From positions 186,001 through 250,000 of the forward strand of contig NZ_JAHRBL010000003.1 in the NCBI RefSeq assembly GCF_019693445.1: a stretch of 64,000 bases of DNA, in the 5' to 3' direction. This document shows positions 1 to 10,543 of this stretch, in pieces (the stretch's first letter is position 1; the number at the start of each line of letters is the position of its first letter). The stretch comes from Deinococcus aquaedulcis (GTDB lineage Bacteria; Deinococcota; Deinococci; Deinococcales; Deinococcaceae). Below the pieces are notes generated by a model that saw only the letters and a list, made by a program, of their open reading frames with translations, was not told where the DNA came from and did no database searches. The position numbers and the translations under genes are program-made.

Positions 1-1
1 G

Positions 2-1162
<1,161 letters not shown>

Positions 1163-1173
1163 TATGGCTTCCG

Positions 1174-1204
1174 AAAAATTCCGTCAGGTATGACGGAATT
1201 TTTT
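1174..1204 (+). terminator. Rho-independent terminator after the glycosidase gene
   Basis: A perfect 13-bp inverted repeat (AAAAATTCCGTCA, loop GGTA, TGACGGAATTTTT) starts 12 bases after the stop codon and ends in a run of T. The A/T-rich ends make it usable in both directions. A second, smaller palindrome, CATCCGG/CCGGATG at 1252-1272, follows in the otherwise empty stretch up to 1312. Confidence 0.85.
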
Positions 1205-1312
1205 CGACCGGAGGGAGAGGGAAAAACACGGATCTTCGGGAATTGGAGGAGCATCCGGCTCTGTTCCGGATGTTCCGGAAATGGACGAAATCCGTAGAAG
1301 CCTGGGGGGCGG

Positions 1313-1855
1313 CTAGACCCCCACGCCCAGGCGTTCCATCAGGCGCACGTAGGCCTGGGCGGTCACCTGCACGTCCCCAAAACTGCGGTGGCGGCCCCCC
1401 GGGGCAAAGTTCAGGCCCAGGCGGTCGGCCAGGGCGTTCAGGTTGTGGGCGCGTTCCCGGGGAAAGGCGCGGCGCGAGAGCTGCACGGTGCAGTGCTCAG
1501 CCGCCGGCTGCCATTCCAGACCGTGGCGGCGGGCATGCACGCGCATAAAGCCCCCGTCAAAGCCTACATTGTGCGCCACCACTGGCCAGCCGTTCACGAA
1601 GTCCAGAAACTCCGGCAGCACTTCTTCAGGGGTGGGGGCGCCGCGCACCATCTCGTTGCTGATGCCGTGGACCTTCTCGGCACGCCAGGGAATCAGCAGG
1701 GGCTGCCCACCCTCGCCCGTGGGGCGCACCAGGGTCTCGAACTTCTGCGTTTCATCCACCTGGCCGTCCACAATCCGCAGCGCCCCAATTTCCACGATGC
1801 CGTCTCGCTCGGGCGATAGGCCAGTGGTTTCCAGGTCGAAGACAACGACGTTCAC
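1313..1855 (-). CDS. DnaQ-like DEDDh 3'-5' exonuclease
   Basis: A 180-residue single-domain protein of the DNA polymerase III epsilon/RNase T exonuclease family. ExoI is FDLETTG (Asp7, Glu9), ExoII is HNVGFD (Asp100) and ExoIII is HRSFGD (His156, Asp161), so all four metal ligands and the general-base His of the DEDDh class are present. It is too short to hold a polymerase-binding tail like E. coli DnaQ, so it may proofread in trans or serve repair; the sequence cannot decide. The start is GTG at 1855, with TACCCT seven bases upstream and no Shine-Dalgarno, which suggests a leaderless mRNA. Confidence 0.88.
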   Translation of the reverse strand: MNVVVFDLETTGLSPERDGIVEIGALRIVDGQVDETQKFETLVRPTGEGGQPLLIPWRAEKVHGISNEMVRGAPTPEEVLPEFLDFVNGWPVVAHNVGFDGGFMRVHARRHGLEWQPAAEHCTVQLSRRAFPRERAHNLNALADRLGLNFAPGGRHRSFGDVQVTAQAYVRLMERLGVGV

Positions 1856-1910
1856 GCCCTGCAGGGTAGCGCAGGACGTGGGCCACAGGCGGTGTGCAGT
1901 AGGACAGTGC

Positions 1911-2828
1911 TCAGCGCACCAGCAGCGGTTCGTAGGCGGTTTTCACCGCGCCGTTGGCAAAGGTCAGGCGGGCGATGGTGTTCAGGCTGGTCACCCGGCG
2001 CCCCGGCACGTCCTTGACGGCGAGGCTGAGGTTGGCGGTAATCGTGCGGCCCTGCTGGGTCAGGCGGGGGTCCAGCGGGCCCGGGGTACGGCCGGGCAGC
2101 CACACCTCTTTTTCGGGCAGCAGCTTTTTCACGTACTGGCCGCCCTGCACGTATTCGATTTCGTACTGGAATTCGGCGCGCACCACCGCGCTCTGGGCGC
2201 CCTTGGTTTCAATCACGAGGTCACATCGGGCCGCCTGCCCTATTTCCAGGTAGGTGTTGACCCCGCTGGCCGACTTGCAGGAGCGGAAGGCCCAGACGTT
2301 CAGCTTGGTGGGGCCGCCCGTCAGGGTGGCGGCGCTGGGGGCCGTGCGGGTCAGGTACGCGCGGTCAGCTTCGATGACAAAGCGGGTGTACGCCGGGTCC
2401 CAGTCGCAGTAGATGCGCGAGGTGCGGTCGTCAGGGCTGGTGGCCAGCACACGGTATTCACTGCCGTCCAGCGCGTAGCAGTTGTCCAGGCGGCCCGTGT
2501 TGGACACGAAACCCATCGCCAGCTTCTGCACAGCCGCAAAGGTGGAGCGGTCCAGATCAGCGTTCACGTCGTCGTTGTACGAGTGCAGGCTGATGGCCGT
2601 AATCCGGCTGCCCGGCTCGCTGGACTCGCGCTGCACCTCCAGCAGCTGGGCGCCGTTGCGCCGCAGTTCGTAGGTCCAGGTGCGCCCCGACTGTTCCAGC
2701 AGCGCGCAGCTGTACTGCTGGCAAAACGTGCTGCTGGACACGGCGCTGCCCGTCCCCAGCACACCGGCGGCCCCAGCAGAGGCGGCCAGCAGAAAGGCGG
2801 TGGTCGTCGCAAGGCGAAACAGGCTCAT
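1911..2828 (-). CDS. Secreted protein of unknown function
   Basis: 305 residues beginning [20 protein letters not shown], a clear Sec signal peptide. The mature part is rich in beta-type sequence with two cysteines in a FCQQYSC motif just after the signal, plus later cysteines (DNCYALD, YCDWD, RSCKSAS, RCDLV) that suggest disulfides in the envelope. I recognise no family. The frame is open further upstream, but I chose ATG 2828 because it begins the signal peptide and has TATGCT six bases upstream (leaderless arrangement). Confidence 0.72.
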   Translation of the reverse strand: MSLFRLATTTAFLLAASAGAAGVLGTGSAVSSSTFCQQYSCALLEQSGRTWTYELRRNGAQLLEVQRESSEPGSRITAISLHSYNDDVNADLDRSTFAAVQKLAMGFVSNTGRLDNCYALDGSEYRVLATSPDDRTSRIYCDWDPAYTRFVIEADRAYLTRTAPSAATLTGGPTKLNVWAFRSCKSASGVNTYLEIGQAARCDLVIETKGAQSAVVRAEFQYEIEYVQGGQYVKKLLPEKEVWLPGRTPGPLDPRLTQQGRTITANLSLAVKDVPGRRVTSLNTIARLTFANGAVKTAYEPLLVR

Positions 2829-2894
2829 GCCCAGAGCATAGAAGGCGCGCCCCGCGTCCACACGCCACTTTGACCACCCCCCTTCAGCGTTTCT

Positions 2895-3383
2895 TCAGGG
2901 CAGCCCCAGCATCGCCAGCGCGCGGTCACGCAGGTCCTCCGGGGTGTCCTCGGGGGCCACACGCAGCGTCAGCACGTCGGTTTCGCTGGGCATGGGGGGC
3001 TCCAGGGACTCAAACTGCGAGGGCAGCAGCTCAGGCCCTGCAAAGTGGCCGGCGCGCGCCTGTAGCCGTACGTACACCAACTCGGGCGGCACCTCCAGAT
3101 AGAGGAAGCGGGTGCCGGGCAGGCGCAGAATGTCGCGGTAGCGGCGCTTCAGGGCCGAACAGGCCAGCACCACTTGCCCGTGCTCACCCAGGGTGCGGCG
3201 CAGGGCCAGCAGCCAGGGGCGGCGGTCATCGTCGCTCATGGGGGTGCCGGACGCCATCTGGGCACGCGCCTGCTCCGAGTGGTAGTCGTCGGCGTCCAGA
3301 AAGGGCCAGTCCAGGGCCTGGGCCAGGGTGCGGCCCAAGGCGGTCTTGCCACTGCCGATCACCCCCATCACCACCACGCGCAT
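2895..3383 (-). CDS. gntK: Gluconokinase
   Basis: 162 residues, the normal size for the P-loop GntK/IdnK family that phosphorylates D-gluconate to 6-phosphogluconate for the pentose phosphate or Entner-Doudoroff routes. Walker A is GVIGSGKT at residues 7-14. The family signatures DADDYHSEQARAQMASGTPM, CSALKRRYRDILR and GHFAGPELLPSQFESLEP are all present. It stands alone rather than beside a gluconate transporter. The next upstream gene, uvsE, ends 35 bases before its start. The ATG at 3383 follows a CAGACT box by five bases with no ribosome binding site. Confidence 0.93.
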   Translation of the reverse strand: MRVVVMGVIGSGKTALGRTLAQALDWPFLDADDYHSEQARAQMASGTPMSDDDRRPWLLALRRTLGEHGQVVLACSALKRRYRDILRLPGTRFLYLEVPPELVYVRLQARAGHFAGPELLPSQFESLEPPMPSETDVLTLRVAPEDTPEDLRDRALAMLGLP

Positions 3384-3418
3384 GCCCCAGTCTGAAGGGG
3401 AACCCCGGCCGCGCGGCT

Positions 3419-4308
<890 letters not shown>

Positions 4309-4312
<4 letters not shown>

Positions 4313-4482
4313 GCGGGCCTCTGCTTGGGTTGCTTGCGGCAGCGGTCAGAGCAGTATTTGACCTGCTCCCAGTCGCGCGCCCATTTGCGGCGCCAGGTGA
4401 ACGGCAGGCCGCACGCGGCGCAGACCTTGCTGGGCCGCTGACTGGGGGGCCGCCCTTTTCCGAACGAGGCTTGCGTGGCCAT
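4309..4482 (-). CDS. DUF2256 small cysteine-rich protein
   Basis: 57 residues from ATG 4482; the frame continues to a GTG at 4503. The core [32 protein letters not shown] is the DUF2256 signature, with CxxC and CxxxC pairs that look like a small zinc site surrounded by basic and aromatic residues. Function is unknown in the family. It overlaps uvsE by ATGA, so it is the first gene of a two-gene unit with the UV endonuclease. The CATGCT box seven bases before ATG 4482 favours that start. Confidence 0.8.
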
Positions 4483-4557
4483 TGCGCGCAGCATGCGCCG
4501 CACAGTTTGCGGGCGACAGTGCCTGCGCTTGCTGTTTTCTTGGGGTTAGGAGGCGAA

Positions 4558-4677
4558 AGAGGTGAGAGCTACGAAAACGTATTCACCTCTACGCCTGGAC
4601 TCAACACCGTTATCAGCAACAACGACAAGCTCCTCTACCCATCCAACCTTGACAGCGCTTTCATAACCTCTTACGCT
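4558..4677 (+). promoter_or_regulatory. Promoter and candidate operator for the GH16 gene
   Basis: This intergenic stretch separates divergent DUF2256-uvsE and the GH16 gene. TTGACA at 4649-4654, a 17-base spacer and TACGCT at 4672-4677 form a good sigma-A-type promoter pointing to the GH16 gene. Upstream, AGAGGTGA (4558-4565) and TCACCTCT (4583-4590) are perfect inverted arms 17 bases apart, a plausible binding site for a dimeric regulator. Nothing else coding is visible in 4483-4800. Confidence 0.6.
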
Positions 4678-4800
4678 GCGGCCAAGCAGTCCAATCTTGT
4701 CCGGCCCTGGCTTCAGGGCGTCTCTGCACGTCAGAAGGTGCCGTCCTTCTGGTGCTGGCGGCTGCTTTTCCCGCCCCTCGCCCCCTGCCCCGGAGGACCT

Positions 4801-6789
4801 ATGCGCCAGCCTGCCCGCCTGAGTATTCCCCGCCTGACCCTGCCCCTGACCGTGCTGCTGGCGGCCTGCACCCCCACCGCTGCCACCGAGCCCAGCCCTG
4901 TCTGGCAGGACGAATTTAGTGGCGCGGCCCTGAGCAGCCAACGCTGGAGCCCGCAGATTGGCAACGGTTTCATGGCGGGCAACGACTACGTATCGGGCTG
5001 GGGCAACAACGAGCTGGAATACTACACCGACCGGCCCCAGAACCTGCGCCTGGAGAACGGCGAACTGGTGATCACCGCCCGCAAGGAGACCTTCACCGGG
5101 CCCACCGGCAACACCAGCGGCACCTTTGGCTGGACCTCCGGGCGCATTCGCACAGCGGGCAAGTTCAGCCGCACCTACGGCCGCTTTGAGATTCGCGCCA
5201 AGTTTCCCCGGGGCAAGGGGCTGTGGCCCGCCATCTGGATGCTGCCGGAAGAGCCCAATCCTTACGGCAGCTGGGGCGCCAGCGGCGAGCTGGACATTGC
5301 CGAGGGCTGGGGCAGCAAACCTGGCGAGGTGGCGCAGACCATCCACTACGGCGGCCTGTGGCCCAACAACGTCTATGCGGGCAACACGGTGAAGTACCCC
5401 CAGGGCGCCATGGACGACTGGCACGTGTACGCCGTGGAATGGACACCCGGGAAAATCCAGTGGTTTATTGACGGCCAGCTGACCTCCGAGAAGACTGAGT
5501 GGTGGAGTGCGGGGGGCACCCCGCCCAGCGGCGACGCTGATCTGCACCCCTGGCCCGCGCCGTTTGACCAGCCGTTCTACCTGCTGCTGAACCTGGCCGT
5601 GGGCGGCAACTTCGATGGCAACCCGGACGCCACCACGCCGAGCGCGGCCGAGATGCGGGTGGACTACGTGCGCGTGTACGGCCTGGAAGCGGAAAAACAG
5701 CCCGCCGGCCAGCGGCCCAAGATGACCTACCCCTGGACCCCGGTGCCGGCACGCCCCGCGCTGCCCGACGGCAATCTGGTGTACAACCCCAGCTTCGACT
5801 GGGCCGACACCGACCCACGCGTCACCCCCGGCGCGCCCCGGCTGGAGGGCGTCAGCGGCTCGGCCTTCTGGACCCTGTTCACCAGCGACGGCAAGGTGAC
5901 CCTGAGCAGCGACGCCGCTGCAGGCAACGCCCTGAAAGCCGACATCACGGCGCCCGGCAGTGTGAACTACGCCGTGCAGGTGCGCCAGGACGGCCTGAAT
6001 GTGGAAGCGGGCGGCAAATACGAAGTGAGTTTCGATGTCTGGGCCGCCCAGCCCCGCGCCATGATGGTGAAGGTGGGCGGCGGCCCCGACCGGGGCTACG
6101 CGGCCTATTCCGGCGAGCAAACCGTGCAGATAGCAACGACCAAGGCGCGCCGCACCCTGACTTTTGACATGAAAGCCGTGACCGACGCCGCCGCCCGGCT
6201 GGAATTCAACCTGGGGAATGCGGGGGCGGGCCCGGTGTGGCTGGACAACGTGGTGGTGAAGCGGGTGGGCAACGCGGCGGGCGCCCGCCCCCCGGCCAGT
6301 GACGGCAACCTGCTGTACAACGCGGGCTTTACCCAGAACAGCCCCGCCCACCCCGGCATTACGGGCGTGCCCGGCACCGCCTACTGGAGTACCTGGGAGA
6401 GCGGCGCGGGTGGCCTGAGCACCAGCGCCAGCGGCGGCGAGGTGACCCTGAGCGTGGCCCGCGTGGACCCGGCCAACAACTGGCATGTGCAGTTGAACCA
6501 GACCGATGTGCCCCTGGTGGCCGGCCAGTCCTACACCCTGACCTTCACCGGCCGCGCCAGCAGCCCGCGTGAGGTGGGCGTGGTGATCGGTGAAAACGGT
6601 GGCAGCTACGCCCGCTACCTGGACGCCAAGGCGGCCCTGACCCCCACGGCCACGGGGTTCACGTACACCTTCACCGCCCCCGTGACCAACCCAGCGGCAC
6701 AGCTGCAGATTCTGGGCGCTGTGGGCCAGCCGGGCGAGAGTTACAGCCTGTCGTTCAAGGACTTCAGGCTGGTGCCGGCGCCGAAGTAG
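4801..6789 (+). CDS. Glycoside hydrolase family 16 lipoprotein with two C-terminal carbohydrate-binding-like domains
   Basis: 662 residues. The signal LTLPLTVLLAAC is a lipobox, so the enzyme is probably lipid-anchored on the outer surface. Residues about 28-295 are a GH16 beta-jelly-roll related to beta-1,3-glucanases (laminarinases). The catalytic motif GELDIAE places the nucleophile at Glu163 and acid/base at Glu168. Two repeated modules follow, each opening with DGNL(V/L)YN, resembling CBM4/9-type beta-sandwich domains. ATG 4801 is chosen because CGGAGGA lies just upstream and the signal starts there; the open frame further upstream is not used. A sigma-type promoter sits at 4649. Confidence 0.88.
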   Translation: MRQPARLSIPRLTLPLTVLLAACTPTAATEPSPVWQDEFSGAALSSQRWSPQIGNGFMAGNDYVSGWGNNELEYYTDRPQNLRLENGELVITARKETFTGPTGNTSGTFGWTSGRIRTAGKFSRTYGRFEIRAKFPRGKGLWPAIWMLPEEPNPYGSWGASGELDIAEGWGSKPGEVAQTIHYGGLWPNNVYAGNTVKYPQGAMDDWHVYAVEWTPGKIQWFIDGQLTSEKTEWWSAGGTPPSGDADLHPWPAPFDQPFYLLLNLAVGGNFDGNPDATTPSAAEMRVDYVRVYGLEAEKQPAGQRPKMTYPWTPVPARPALPDGNLVYNPSFDWADTDPRVTPGAPRLEGVSGSAFWTLFTSDGKVTLSSDAAAGNALKADITAPGSVNYAVQVRQDGLNVEAGGKYEVSFDVWAAQPRAMMVKVGGGPDRGYAAYSGEQTVQIATTKARRTLTFDMKAVTDAAARLEFNLGNAGAGPVWLDNVVVKRVGNAAGARPPASDGNLLYNAGFTQNSPAHPGITGVPGTAYWSTWESGAGGLSTSASGGEVTLSVARVDPANNWHVQLNQTDVPLVAGQSYTLTFTGRASSPREVGVVIGENGGSYARYLDAKAALTPTATGFTYTFTAPVTNPAAQLQILGAVGQPGESYSLSFKDFRLVPAPK

Positions 6790-6795
6790 AGGGTG

Positions 6796-6831
6796 GGGCG
6801 GGCAAAGAAGGCGCCAGCCCCGCCCTTTACT
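6796..6831 (+). terminator. Terminator after the GH16 gene
   Basis: GGGCGGG (6796-6802) pairs with CCCGCCC (6819-6825), followed by TTTACTTTT. The gene stops at 6789, so the hairpin directly follows it and ends transcription toward the convergent aroG. Confidence 0.65.
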
Positions 6832-6866
6832 TTTAACGCGATCTACCTGACATCACAGCACCGCAT

Positions 6867-6896
6867 GGGGCCACCAGCACGCCAACTGGTGGCCCC
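6867..6896 (-). terminator. Hairpin after aroG
   Basis: A perfect 11-bp inverted repeat, GGGGCCACCAG with loop CACGCCAA and CTGGTGGCCCC, lies 15 bases beyond the aroG stop codon. It lacks a clear U tract on the minus strand, so it may act as a terminator or a 3'-end stabiliser. Confidence 0.5.
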
Positions 6897-6911
6897 TGTC
6901 GCGCTTCTCCC

Positions 6912-8000
<1,089 letters not shown>

Positions 8001-8033
8001 GGGCAGGTCCTCGCAGGGTGAAAGAAGCATCGC

Positions 8034-8098
8034 GCCCGGTGGCCTTGGGAGGCTCACCGGGCGGGTGGGAAAAGACAGCGCGCGTCAGGCCCGGTGAG
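8034..8098 (-). promoter_or_regulatory. Attenuator-like alternative hairpins in the aroG leader
   Basis: In transcript order three segments occur: A, CTCACCGGGC (8098-8089); B, GCCCGGTGAG (8062-8053); C, CACCGGGC (8041-8034). A pairs perfectly with B over 10 bp, while B can instead pair with C over 8 bp plus an inner GCC/GGC. A is the 3' end of the leader peptide's coding sequence. A ribosome at the leader stop would cover A and let B:C form; a ribosome stalled at the aromatic codons leaves A free to hold B. The B:C hairpin is followed by CTTCTTTC rather than a strong U run, so termination or blocked translation are both possible. Confidence 0.75.
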
Positions 8099-8135
8099 AA
8101 CCGAACCAATAAAAAAAGGGCGCGCGCGTGGACAT
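8085..8135 (-). CDS. Aromatic-rich leader peptide of aroG
   Basis: A 16-codon ORF reading MSTRAPFFYWFGSHRA and ending in TGA, 85 bases before the aroG start. Five consecutive aromatic codons (TTT TTT TAT TGG TTC) cover all three amino acids made from the DAHP pathway, which is very unlikely in a GC-rich intergenic region by chance. Its last codons form one arm of the attenuator hairpin. There is no Shine-Dalgarno; TAGACT (8147-8142) ends six bases before the ATG, so the peptide is probably read from a leaderless transcript. The role is inferred from the trp and phe attenuators of other bacteria. Confidence 0.82.
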   Translation of the reverse strand: MSTRAPFFYWFGSHRA

Positions 8136-8141
8136 GGGCGC

Positions 8142-8147
8142 AGTCTA
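8142..8147 (-). promoter_or_regulatory. -10 element for the aroG leader transcript
   Basis: TAGACT on the minus strand, six bases upstream of the leader peptide ATG, matching the spacing at many other genes in this window. No good -35 hexamer is visible at the expected distance. The rest of 8148-8301 holds nothing I can assign. Confidence 0.6.
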
Positions 8148-8301
8148 GGCGCCCGGCGCGGGCCCTGGGGCCTGCCCGGTCTAGAGAGGACCCCTGTTGC
8201 CACCTGGGCGGCGACTGAAACCGGCGGTGTTTGCGGGTCTGGCGTGGGAACGTACCGCTGGCAGGGTTTGGGCCGCGCTCTTCCCAGCAGCCCCAGCCGG
8301 T

Positions 8302-8607
8302 TCAGCCTTCAGCAATCTGGCGCAGCTTTTCCACGCGGGCGGCCAGTTCGTTCAAGTCCAGAGCCTTCAGGGCCTTGACGGTGCGGGTCAGGCCAGCGTC
8401 GTCCACGCGGCCCTGGTTCCAGCCCGCGATCAGCATGGCGCAGCCCTGCAGGGCGTCACTCACAGTTTCTTTGTGGAACATGGCGGCGAGGTTCCCGGCC
8501 TGGGCGGGGGCCGTCTGCTGGGCCTGGGCCTGCACGTCCAGCACCACCTGCATGAACACCTGATCCAGACGGGCGCGGTCATCGGGGGCAATCGGGGTTC
8601 CGGTCAT
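8302..8607 (-). CDS. Small alpha-helical protein of unknown function
   Basis: 101 residues, soluble, acidic to neutral, and predicted mostly helical from its alternating Leu/Ala pattern (for example DLNELAARVEKLRQ). I recognise no family. It stands between aroG's leader and the TetR gene, in the same direction. ATG 8607 is preceded by TACACT at seven bases, the leaderless pattern, which supports it as a real gene. Confidence 0.6.
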   Translation of the reverse strand: MTGTPIAPDDRARLDQVFMQVVLDVQAQAQQTAPAQAGNLAAMFHKETVSDALQGCAMLIAGWNQGRVDDAGLTRTVKALKALDLNELAARVEKLRQIAEG

Positions 8608-8637
8608 GGGGCGCAGTGTAGTGGGCGCCGGGCCACC

Positions 8638-9282
8638 CTAGGCACACAGGCCGGTGTACAGGGCGGCCAGGGCTCCCTCCAGCGCGGGCCAGAACGCCAC
8701 GCACAGCGGCGCCAGGGCGGGCTCACTCAGGGCAGCCTGCACGGCCGGGGCTGGGTCGCCCATGGGGTACAGGCCCGCAACCAGCGCCTGGGTGTAGGTC
8801 AGCAGCGCCAGCGCCCGCCCGGCGTCCAGCGCGGGCAGGGCGTGGACCAGGGCCGGCAGCAGGGGCTCCAGGCGCGACAGCAGCCACTGCTTGTGCGCCA
8901 GCGCGCCCTCGGGTGTGAGGTTGCGTTCCAGCAGCCCGGCGAGATGCGGCATCAGGCGCGTCAGGTCCGCATGGTCACGCAGCAGCGCCGTGCTCAGGGT
9001 GGCCAGCGAGGCGGGGGTGTGGGTGCCCCCCAGCGTCAGGTGCCGCTGCCAATCGGCCAGGAAGTCGCCCAGCAGCGTTTCATAGAGCGCCAGAAAAAGG
9101 CTTTCCTTGGTGGGAAAGTACCCGTACAGCGCGGCCTTGGTCAGCCCCAGGCGGGTGGCGACCGCCTGCAGGGTGATGTCTTCGTAGCGGTGGGCCCGCC
9201 ACAGCGCATGGGCCACCCGCACCATCTCGGCGCGGCGGGCGGCTTTGGCCCCCTCGCTGCGCGCCCGAACAGAAGTCACCAT
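8638..9282 (-). CDS. TetR family transcriptional repressor
   Basis: 214 residues. The N-terminal helix-turn-helix covers about residues 15-60, with the TetR signature ITLQAVATRLGLTKAALYGYFPTKESLFLAL. The C-terminal ligand domain is helical and diverged, so the inducer cannot be predicted. It is divergent from a short-chain dehydrogenase, whose promoter contains an inverted repeat TAACC/GGTTA; the GGTTA half-site also recurs directly upstream of this gene's own start, suggesting autoregulation. ATG 9282 is leaderless, with TACAAT six bases upstream. Confidence 0.9.
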   Translation of the reverse strand: MVTSVRARSEGAKAARRAEMVRVAHALWRAHRYEDITLQAVATRLGLTKAALYGYFPTKESLFLALYETLLGDFLADWQRHLTLGGTHTPASLATLSTALLRDHADLTRLMPHLAGLLERNLTPEGALAHKQWLLSRLEPLLPALVHALPALDAGRALALLTYTQALVAGLYPMGDPAPAVQAALSEPALAPLCVAFWPALEGALAALYTGLCA

Positions 9283-9365
9283 AGGTTAATTGTAGCAGGA
9301 GCGGCGTGGCAACGTTCCACTGGTCCGTCCCGAACACCTCTTCGACACCATTGCAGATCCAACCA

Positions 9366-9394
9366 TTGACAAACTAACCCTTGGTTACTAAACT
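9366..9394 (+). promoter_or_regulatory. Consensus promoter with TetR-type operator in its spacer
   Basis: TTGACA (9366-9371), a 17-base spacer and TAAACT (9389-9394) form a near-consensus promoter for the dehydrogenase gene. Inside the spacer lies the inverted repeat TAACC-CTT-GGTTA (9375-9387). A repressor bound there would block RNA polymerase; the neighbouring TetR protein is the obvious candidate. Confidence 0.75.
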
Positions 9395-9437
9395 CCTCTT
9401 ACTTACCCGGAGTTACTTATCCGGCAAGGAGGCCCCT

Positions 9438-10241
9438 ATGACCCCATCTCCCGCCCTCGCCCTTGTGACTGGTGCCAGCAGCGGCATCGGTGAACACCTC
9501 GCCCGGCAGCTGGCGGCGCGCGGCGCCCCGCTGGTGCTGGTGGCCCGCAGCGCCGAACGTCTGCAGGCCCTGGCCCAGGAGCTCCAGGCGCGCCACGGTG
9601 TGCCCGTACATGTACTGCCCGCCGACCTGGCGCAGCCCGGCGCCGCCGGGCGCCTGACCGATGAACTGCACGCCCGGGGTCTGTACCCCGAGATCCTGGT
9701 GAACAACGCGGGCCTGGGCACCTTCGACGAGTTCCTGCAACAGACCCCAGAGGCCATTTCTGGCCTGATCGCCCTGAACATCACCGCGCTGACCGAACTG
9801 ACGCGGCTGCTGGCGCCGCATATGGTCGCGCAGAGGCGGGGGCGCATTCTGAACGTGGCGAGCACCGCCGCCTTCCAGCCCGGCCCGCTGATGGCCGCTT
9901 ACTACGCCAGCAAAGCCTATGTGCTGAGCCTCAGCGAGGCCCTAAACGAAGAATTCCGCGCCCACGGCGTGAGCGTGACGGCGCTGTGCCCGGGGCCAGT
10001 GGAAACCGGCTTCCAGGCGGCCAGCGGCCTGGGCCGCAGCCAGTTGCTTCAGGGCCCGGTGCGCCTGGCCATGCTGAGCGCCGAGCAGGTGGCCCGCGCA
10101 GGCATTGAGGCCATGCTGCGCGGACAGGCCGTGGTGATTCCCGGCCGGATCAACCAGTTGCAGATTGCGGCCCTGCGTCTACTGCCGCGCGCCGTGGTGC
10201 CGCCCATGATCCGCCGCCTGCAGGCCCAGCGCCACGCCTGA
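9438..10241 (+). CDS. Short-chain dehydrogenase/reductase
   Basis: 267 residues with a Rossmann fold: TGASSGIG at residues 11-18 binds NAD(P), VNNAG follows, and the catalytic Ser and YYASK (Tyr-x-x-x-Lys) are in place. The sequence resembles the DltE/YqjQ-like SDR group with unassigned substrates. ATG 9438 is chosen because GGCAAGGAGGCCCCT precedes it. It is transcribed from the TetR-overlapped promoter at 9366, so it probably responds to a small molecule or stress sensed by that TetR. Confidence 0.9.
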   Translation: MTPSPALALVTGASSGIGEHLARQLAARGAPLVLVARSAERLQALAQELQARHGVPVHVLPADLAQPGAAGRLTDELHARGLYPEILVNNAGLGTFDEFLQQTPEAISGLIALNITALTELTRLLAPHMVAQRRGRILNVASTAAFQPGPLMAAYYASKAYVLSLSEALNEEFRAHGVSVTALCPGPVETGFQAASGLGRSQLLQGPVRLAMLSAEQVARAGIEAMLRGQAVVIPGRINQLQIAALRLLPRAVVPPMIRRLQAQRHA

Positions 10242-10248
10242 GAGCGGT

Positions 10249-10390
10249 CTTCCGTTCCGTTGAAGGGGTGCTTGCCTCCCCTCAACGCCACGCCAACCGC
10301 TGTCTCTTGCGGTCACTCGCGCCGCTCGCCCCACATGACCTGCAGGGTTCACCTTCAGGTCATTGGTGACTGCTCTGAGAGCGGCGGCCC
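10249..10390 (+). repeat. Dispersed intergenic repeat, copy 1
   Basis: This stretch shares long runs with 31164-31290, including CTTCCGTTCCG, CGGTCACTCGCGCCGCTCG and CCACATGACCTG, in the same order and strand. It contains an imperfect hairpin built on ATGACCTG/CAGGTCAT. The following bases (10383-10420) resemble 25008-25042. No gene is visible in 10242-10543. Confidence 0.7.
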
Positions 10391-10543
10391 CTTCCACCCT
10401 GGAGCCAGAGGTCGCCCCTCGATTCGGCCCACACCACTGTCTTTTGCGCACACGCACGTCGTTCGCCGCAGGATGATCCCAGGGCCGCTCTGCATGCGGC
10501 GGGTAGCACAGAACCCGGCGCGCCCCAGAGACGGGCTTGCCCT

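Noticed and set aside
4546..6486. A 646-codon open frame on the minus strand opposite the GH16 gene
   Set aside because: Low-complexity Gly/Ala/His/Val composition, no known motif, and fully antisense to a well-supported enzyme. Long antisense frames are expected at this GC content.
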